A stretch of 32,050 nucleotides of DNA from Tannerellaceae bacterium (GTDB lineage: Bacteria; Bacteroidota; Bacteroidia; Bacteroidales; Tannerellaceae): the NCBI GenBank assembly GCA_031288515.1, contig JAITRG010000281.1, forward strand, positions 1 to 32,050, given 5' to 3'. The translations under genes were made by a program, and so were the position numbers. Below the pieces are notes generated by a model. It was given only the letters and a program-made list of their open reading frames with translations, ran no database searches and was not told where the DNA came from. Of the stretch, positions 27,210 through 32,050 are shown piece after piece; the stretch's first letter is position 1, and each line of letters begins with the position of its first letter.

Positions 27210-28409
27210 ATGAAAAAAATACTATATTTATTTATAATAGCTCTGTTTGTTGTTTCTTGTGACGATGGTTCCGAACCCTATGTGAAACCCGACGGCGGAA
27301 AAACCCCTCCCGAAGAAACAGTATATTGTTATTTGAGGGCCAAAGAAATATTTGATCTTATAAATCAATATTATAAAGCAGGCGATTTATTCAAGGAAAA
27401 TTATCCTATGCAATCGGGAGATGCTACATACTCGTTTTTATGGCCTTACGATGCACTGGTAAGTGGCGCTGCTCAACTTCACGAACTGGGATATAATATC
27501 AACTACAGTGGAATTGTCAATGGTTTCGAAAAATATTATACCGATGGAGCTCAGGGCAACAGTATTGGAGGCTACGGCTCTTCTACTAACGGGACTTCCG
27601 GAGGAGGAACACGCTTCTATGATGATAATTCGATAGTAGGGATCAGTCTGCTTGAAGCATACCGTCTGACACAGGATGCGACCTGTCTTCAACGGGCATC
27701 CAGAATAGTTCCTTTCTTGAAAAATGGCATTGATAGTAATCTGGGCGGTGCATTGTGGTGGAATGAGGAATACAGATACAATACATCCGCTACTGAAGCC
27801 AATAAACCTACTTGCTCAAATGGCTACGCCACTCTTTTCCTTCTCGAATATTATAAAGTTTGTCCGGAAGCGGAAAAACAAGCAGTATTAGATATGGCAA
27901 AAGGCTTATATGATTGGTTGCGGGCTAATTTATATGATTCGTTTACAAAATGTTATTGGAACGACCGTAATACCAATGGGACAATAAATAAAACATTCTG
28001 GACATACAATGCAGCCGTAATGGTACAAAATGGAATCCGTTTAGCTGAAATTACTGGTAACAACCAATATCTGGATGAAGCTAAAACCACAGCATCAGGA
28101 GCTTATGATTATTTTGTAAAAACACAAAACGGAGTTCTTTCATACACCGATACAGACCCATGGTTCAACACCAAATTATTACGTGCTTATATAGATTTAG
28201 AGCCATATAGCGAAACAGCTAAAACATTTATAGAAACATATTATAACTTTACAAACAATGGTTATAAAAAAGCAAGGACGGAGACAGGCTTCTTCTATGA
28301 AGACTGGACCGGTAGAAATCCGGGAAGGTATTATTCATTGCTTATGCAGGCTGCCGTTGTCGAATCTTATGGAGCATTAGCCGTTTATAAAGGAGAACAG
28401 AAGAATTAA
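27210..28409 (+). CDS. GH76-family (endo-alpha-1,6-mannanase type) lipoprotein
   Basis: Lipobox FVVSCDDGSE; GH76-type RFYDDNSIVGISLLEAYRLT, GGALWWNEEYR, KPTCSNGYATLFLLEYYK, FWTYNAAVMVQNGIRLAEIT. Confidence 0.85.
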   Translation: MKKILYLFIIALFVVSCDDGSEPYVKPDGGKTPPEETVYCYLRAKEIFDLINQYYKAGDLFKENYPMQSGDATYSFLWPYDALVSGAAQLHELGYNINYSGIVNGFEKYYTDGAQGNSIGGYGSSTNGTSGGGTRFYDDNSIVGISLLEAYRLTQDATCLQRASRIVPFLKNGIDSNLGGALWWNEEYRYNTSATEANKPTCSNGYATLFLLEYYKVCPEAEKQAVLDMAKGLYDWLRANLYDSFTKCYWNDRNTNGTINKTFWTYNAAVMVQNGIRLAEITGNNQYLDEAKTTASGAYDYFVKTQNGVLSYTDTDPWFNTKLLRAYIDLEPYSETAKTFIETYYNFTNNGYKKARTETGFFYEDWTGRNPGRYYSLLMQAAVVESYGALAVYKGEQKN

Positions 28410-28413
28410 GAAT

Positions 28414-29592
28414 ATGAAATTTTGGTTATCTTTAGTATTAGTTTTTTGCGGGTGCATTTTTCAGGCAGACGCCCAACAACAGGGTATTTATCTCGACAGG
28501 GCAGAAGAAGCTTTTGCCCTGGTCTGGGATAAGTATCGGGTAAATGAATATGGTTTGTTTTCAGAATATTATCCGAATAGTTATAAGCCGGATTTGAATT
28601 ATTTTCAGGGTGATGTACAGCAGGCAAAGGAAGTGTCATATCTATGGCCTATGAGCGGAGTGTTTTCATCTGTAACTGTATTGATGGAGATAAATCAAAA
28701 CAAATATGCTTCTTATCTGGATTCGATGGTTATAGCTGTAGAGAAATATTTAGACAAGACTCGCACCCCTTATGGATATCAGGCTTATCCTTCGAAGTTT
28801 GAGGTTGTAGACCGTTATTACGATGACAACGGACTCGTAGGGATTGATTATATTGATTCGTACAATCTGACCAAAAATCCATTATACCTGCAACGTGCAA
28901 AAGATGTAATGACTTTTATCGAAAGTGGATGGACAGACGATTTTGGCGGCGGTGTGTCGTGGCTCGAAGGTATCAGGGATCAGAAACCTGCTTGCTCGAA
29001 TGGAAAAGCCACAGTACTGGCATTGAAACTATATGAAGCTACCCACGAACAACAATATCTGAATTATGGAATGAAATCGTACAATTGGATGATATCTACC
29101 TTGCGTGACGATTCGCTCCATATCATATGGAATTCCTTGCTGACACCGGAAGGTACTCATAGCGAAGTACAGAAACATCCCTATACTTATAATACGGGAA
29201 CGATGATACAAGCGGCTGTTCGTCTATATAAGATTACGAACAATAGTAAGTTTTTGGAAGACGCCAAAGCTCTGGCGGAAGGATCTTGTAAATTTTACTT
29301 CGATCATACGAAAGAAGGTATCCCTTATGTAAAAGATATGCCTTGGTTCACGCTTGTACTGTTCAGAGGATATCAAGAATTGTATGAGATAGATAAAGAC
29401 CTTCGTTATGTGAATGTCGTTATTGAACGTGCCGATTGGGCATGGCAACATGCCCGGGATAAGGAAGGCCTTTCATATCACGATTGGTCAGGCAGAGAAG
29501 ACGAGAGTAAAAAGCCAAAATGGCTGTTAGATACATCCTGTATGGCTGAATTATATGCTCGTATCGCTATTATTAAAAATGAAAATAAATAA
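28414..29592 (+). CDS. GH76-family protein, probably periplasmic
   Basis: Signal peptide ending QADAQQ; RYYDDNGLVGIDYIDSYNLT, GGGVSWLEGIRDQKPACSNGKATVLALKLYEAT, YNTGTMIQAAVRLYKIT. Confidence 0.83.
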   Translation: MKFWLSLVLVFCGCIFQADAQQQGIYLDRAEEAFALVWDKYRVNEYGLFSEYYPNSYKPDLNYFQGDVQQAKEVSYLWPMSGVFSSVTVLMEINQNKYASYLDSMVIAVEKYLDKTRTPYGYQAYPSKFEVVDRYYDDNGLVGIDYIDSYNLTKNPLYLQRAKDVMTFIESGWTDDFGGGVSWLEGIRDQKPACSNGKATVLALKLYEATHEQQYLNYGMKSYNWMISTLRDDSLHIIWNSLLTPEGTHSEVQKHPYTYNTGTMIQAAVRLYKITNNSKFLEDAKALAEGSCKFYFDHTKEGIPYVKDMPWFTLVLFRGYQELYEIDKDLRYVNVVIERADWAWQHARDKEGLSYHDWSGREDESKKPKWLLDTSCMAELYARIAIIKNENK

Positions 29593-29605
29593 ATAAATAC
29601 AGATT

Positions 29606-32008
29606 ATGAATAAATTTTTTATTAAATCTTTTTTATTGGCAGCTTTTCTATTGTTATTGACTTCATGTAATAACAGTAATGAGCAAGTTGCTGCTGAAAA
29701 ACTATCTGATTATGTAAATCCGAATATAGGGTCAGTACATAGTCGCTGGTTTTTTTATACACCGGCTGCCGTACCTTTTGGAATGGCTAAACTTGGAGCA
29801 TCTACCAATGGCAGTTATGGCAATGAGCAGGGATGGGAAGCTGTAGGATACGAAGATGGACACACATCTATTGAAGGATTCCCTTGTTTCCACGAATTTC
29901 AGGTAGGTGGCGTCATGCTTATGCCTGTTGTTGGCGAATTGAAAACCATACCCGGAACTTTAGAGAATCCCGAAAATGGCTATCGCTCTCCTTTCAAAAA
30001 AGAAAACGAATATGCTACATCAGGTTTCTATTCGGTCTTGTTGGATAAATACAATACGAAGGTAGAATTAACAGCAACGGACAGGGTTGGATTTCAACGC
30101 TACACGTTTCCCGAGTCAGACCAGTCATATATATTATTTGACATAGGAAGTAAGCTTGGAGAAAGTGGTGCAGTTGAAGATGCATATATCAAAATGATTG
30201 ATGATACAACAATCGAAGGTTATGTTGTGACTAAGCCCGAATATGTAAAAAAATATCAGCCTGATGCAACAGTCAATATGTATTTTTATGCTAAACTAAG
30301 CAAACCTGCCGATGGTGCGAAAACCTTTCTTCGAGGAGATAAAACATCGTCCAATAAAGAAATAAAAGGTACAGGAGCATGCCTTGCTGCGGTTTATAAA
30401 ACGACAAAAGATGAACCGATAACTGTAAAGATAGGGCAATCTTTCACTTCTATCGAAAATGCAAAGCAAAATCTCGAAACAGAAGCTTTGGACGCCGATT
30501 TTGATACTGTAAAAGGTAAAACGCTTGGTAGATGGAATGAGATGCTTGGTCGCATAAAGGTAGAAGGAGGGCGATATGAGGATAAAGTGAAATTTTATAC
30601 AGGTCTGTATCATGCCTTGTTAGGACGTGGATTGACCAATGATGTTAATGGCGCTTATCCAAAAAATGATGGCGACATCGGATATATTCCATCGAACGAG
30701 AAACAACAGCCCGTACATAATTATTATAATACTGATGCTATTTGGGGAGCATTTTGGAATCTTACTCAACTTTGGGCAATAGCCTATCCCGAATATTATT
30801 CGGATTGGGTACAAAGCCAGTTATTGGTATATAAAGAAACAGGTTGGTTAGGAGATGGAATTGCTAACAGTAAGTATGTTTCTGGCGTTGGAACTAATTT
30901 TACGAGTCTTGCCATTGCAGCAGCCTATAATTGTGAAATTCGTGATTTTGATTACAATTTAGGATATGAAGCAGCTCTGAAAAATGAGGTAGATGGCAAG
31001 AACCGTCCTGCCGGAGCGGGTAAGTTGGATGTATCAGCATTTGTAAAGCGAGGTTATTGCCCTTATATTCCTAATGATGATTATTTTATTACAAAACAAG
31101 ATGAAGGTTCTGTTTTTGGAGCTTCGCATACTCTCGAATATTCTTTCAGCAGTTATGCTGTAGCACAATTTGCAAAACATTTGAATAGAGATTCAGACTA
31201 TGAAATGCTTTCGAAAATGGCGTCTAACTGGGAAAATCTTTTCGATTCCGAAACAGCGTTAATCCGTCCTCGTACGCTGGATGGAAAATTTCTAAAAGAC
31301 TTCAATCCTTTAGCTCCATGGACAGGTTTTCAGGAGGGAAATGCCATTCAATATACTTTCTACGTACCTCACGAACCCCAAAAGTTAGTTGAAAAAGTAG
31401 GTCAGGATGTGTTTAATAATCAATTGGACAGTATATTTATTCTTTCGCAAAACGATATTTTCGGAGGAGGAAAAACGGTAAATGCTTTTGCCGGAATCCA
31501 AGCATTATATAATCATGGGAATCAACCCAATTTACACATATCATGGTTGTTCAATTTTTCAGGAAAGCCATATTTAACTCAAAAATGGCTTCGTACTATT
31601 TGTGACGAGTTTTATGGCATAGAGGGATTGCATGGATATGGATATGGGCAAGACGAAGATCAAGGACAACTAGGAGCATGGTATGTGATGGCAGGAATCG
31701 GTTTGTTTGACGTAAAAGGCTTAACGCAAATCGATCCTGAATTTCAAATCGGTAGCCCGCTGTTTGACCGGATAGAAATCAAATTGAATAAAGAGTATCA
31801 CAAAGGGGATAAATTTATTATTGAAGTTGAGAATAATTCCCCTGAAAACATATATGTTCAAACAATCAATAATAATGGCAAAGAACAAAATTCTATTTCT
31901 GTTCCATTTGCGGATGTTGTAAATGGAGGTAATCTGAAAATTAGAATGGGAAATTTACCCAATTTAAATCAATGTCGTTTAGTTAAGGGAACCCCTTCGG
32001 CCTCTTGA
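29606..32008 (+). CDS. Divergent GH92-family alpha-mannosidase-like lipoprotein
   Basis: Lipobox LTSCNN; DYVNPNIGSVHSRWFFYTPAAVPFGMAKLGAST; FGASHTLEYSFSSYAVAQFAKHL; HGNQPNLHISWLFNFSGKPYLTQKWLRTI; DEDQGQLGAWYVMAGIGLF. Confidence 0.82.
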   Translation: MNKFFIKSFLLAAFLLLLTSCNNSNEQVAAEKLSDYVNPNIGSVHSRWFFYTPAAVPFGMAKLGASTNGSYGNEQGWEAVGYEDGHTSIEGFPCFHEFQVGGVMLMPVVGELKTIPGTLENPENGYRSPFKKENEYATSGFYSVLLDKYNTKVELTATDRVGFQRYTFPESDQSYILFDIGSKLGESGAVEDAYIKMIDDTTIEGYVVTKPEYVKKYQPDATVNMYFYAKLSKPADGAKTFLRGDKTSSNKEIKGTGACLAAVYKTTKDEPITVKIGQSFTSIENAKQNLETEALDADFDTVKGKTLGRWNEMLGRIKVEGGRYEDKVKFYTGLYHALLGRGLTNDVNGAYPKNDGDIGYIPSNEKQQPVHNYYNTDAIWGAFWNLTQLWAIAYPEYYSDWVQSQLLVYKETGWLGDGIANSKYVSGVGTNFTSLAIAAAYNCEIRDFDYNLGYEAALKNEVDGKNRPAGAGKLDVSAFVKRGYCPYIPNDDYFITKQDEGSVFGASHTLEYSFSSYAVAQFAKHLNRDSDYEMLSKMASNWENLFDSETALIRPRTLDGKFLKDFNPLAPWTGFQEGNAIQYTFYVPHEPQKLVEKVGQDVFNNQLDSIFILSQNDIFGGGKTVNAFAGIQALYNHGNQPNLHISWLFNFSGKPYLTQKWLRTICDEFYGIEGLHGYGYGQDEDQGQLGAWYVMAGIGLFDVKGLTQIDPEFQIGSPLFDRIEIKLNKEYHKGDKFIIEVENNSPENIYVQTINNNGKEQNSISVPFADVVNGGNLKIRMGNLPNLNQCRLVKGTPSAS

Positions 32009-32050
32009 TGGGATTTTGATAAAATAAGTTCTTTGACATTTTGGGATTAG

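Noticed and set aside
32009-32050. Possible promoter or rRNA leader at the right edge (GTTCTTTGACATTTTGGG)
   Set aside because: Too little sequence before the window ends to support any call.

Overview
The window is a chromosomal segment from a Bacteroidales-type genome. The phylum call rests on TAnnTTTG-type promoters, a SusC/SusD system and a fused FeoA-FeoB. From left to right it contains: (1) the minus-strand str genes rpsL-rpsG-fusA, with fusA cut by the window edge. (2) A scarred region with a dispersed hairpin-rich repeat (second copy about 13.4 kb away), a 5'-truncated DUF4143-type ATPase remnant, an alpha/beta hydrolase, and a chimeric ORF. The chimeric ORF ends inside a ~200 bp direct repeat of the neighbouring gene's 3' end. 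That repeat pair brackets a small two-gene cassette with its own promoter (57 aa ORF plus a DUF5053-like ORF). (3) A surface-glycan/lipid-headgroup-like neighbourhood: a LicC-like nucleotidyltransferase fused to a CobD-like PLP enzyme, UDP-glucose dehydrogenase, an opine-dehydrogenase-family protein, a zinc-ribbon SAM methyltransferase and a lipoprotein metallophosphoesterase. (4) feoAB plus a 58 aa FeoB-associated Cys-rich membrane protein that is missing from the ORF track. (5) A GntR/UTRA-associated alpha-mannan-type PUL: manA-like fusion, MFS transporter with an apparent in-frame internal deletion, ROK kinase, SusC, SusD, SusE-like, two GH76 and a divergent GH92. The observations most worth follow-up are the repeat-bracketed cassette, the LicC-CobD fusion and its neighbours, the deleted transporter, the dispersed hairpin repeat, and the divergent GH92. 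All family calls come from reading motifs; no database search was run.
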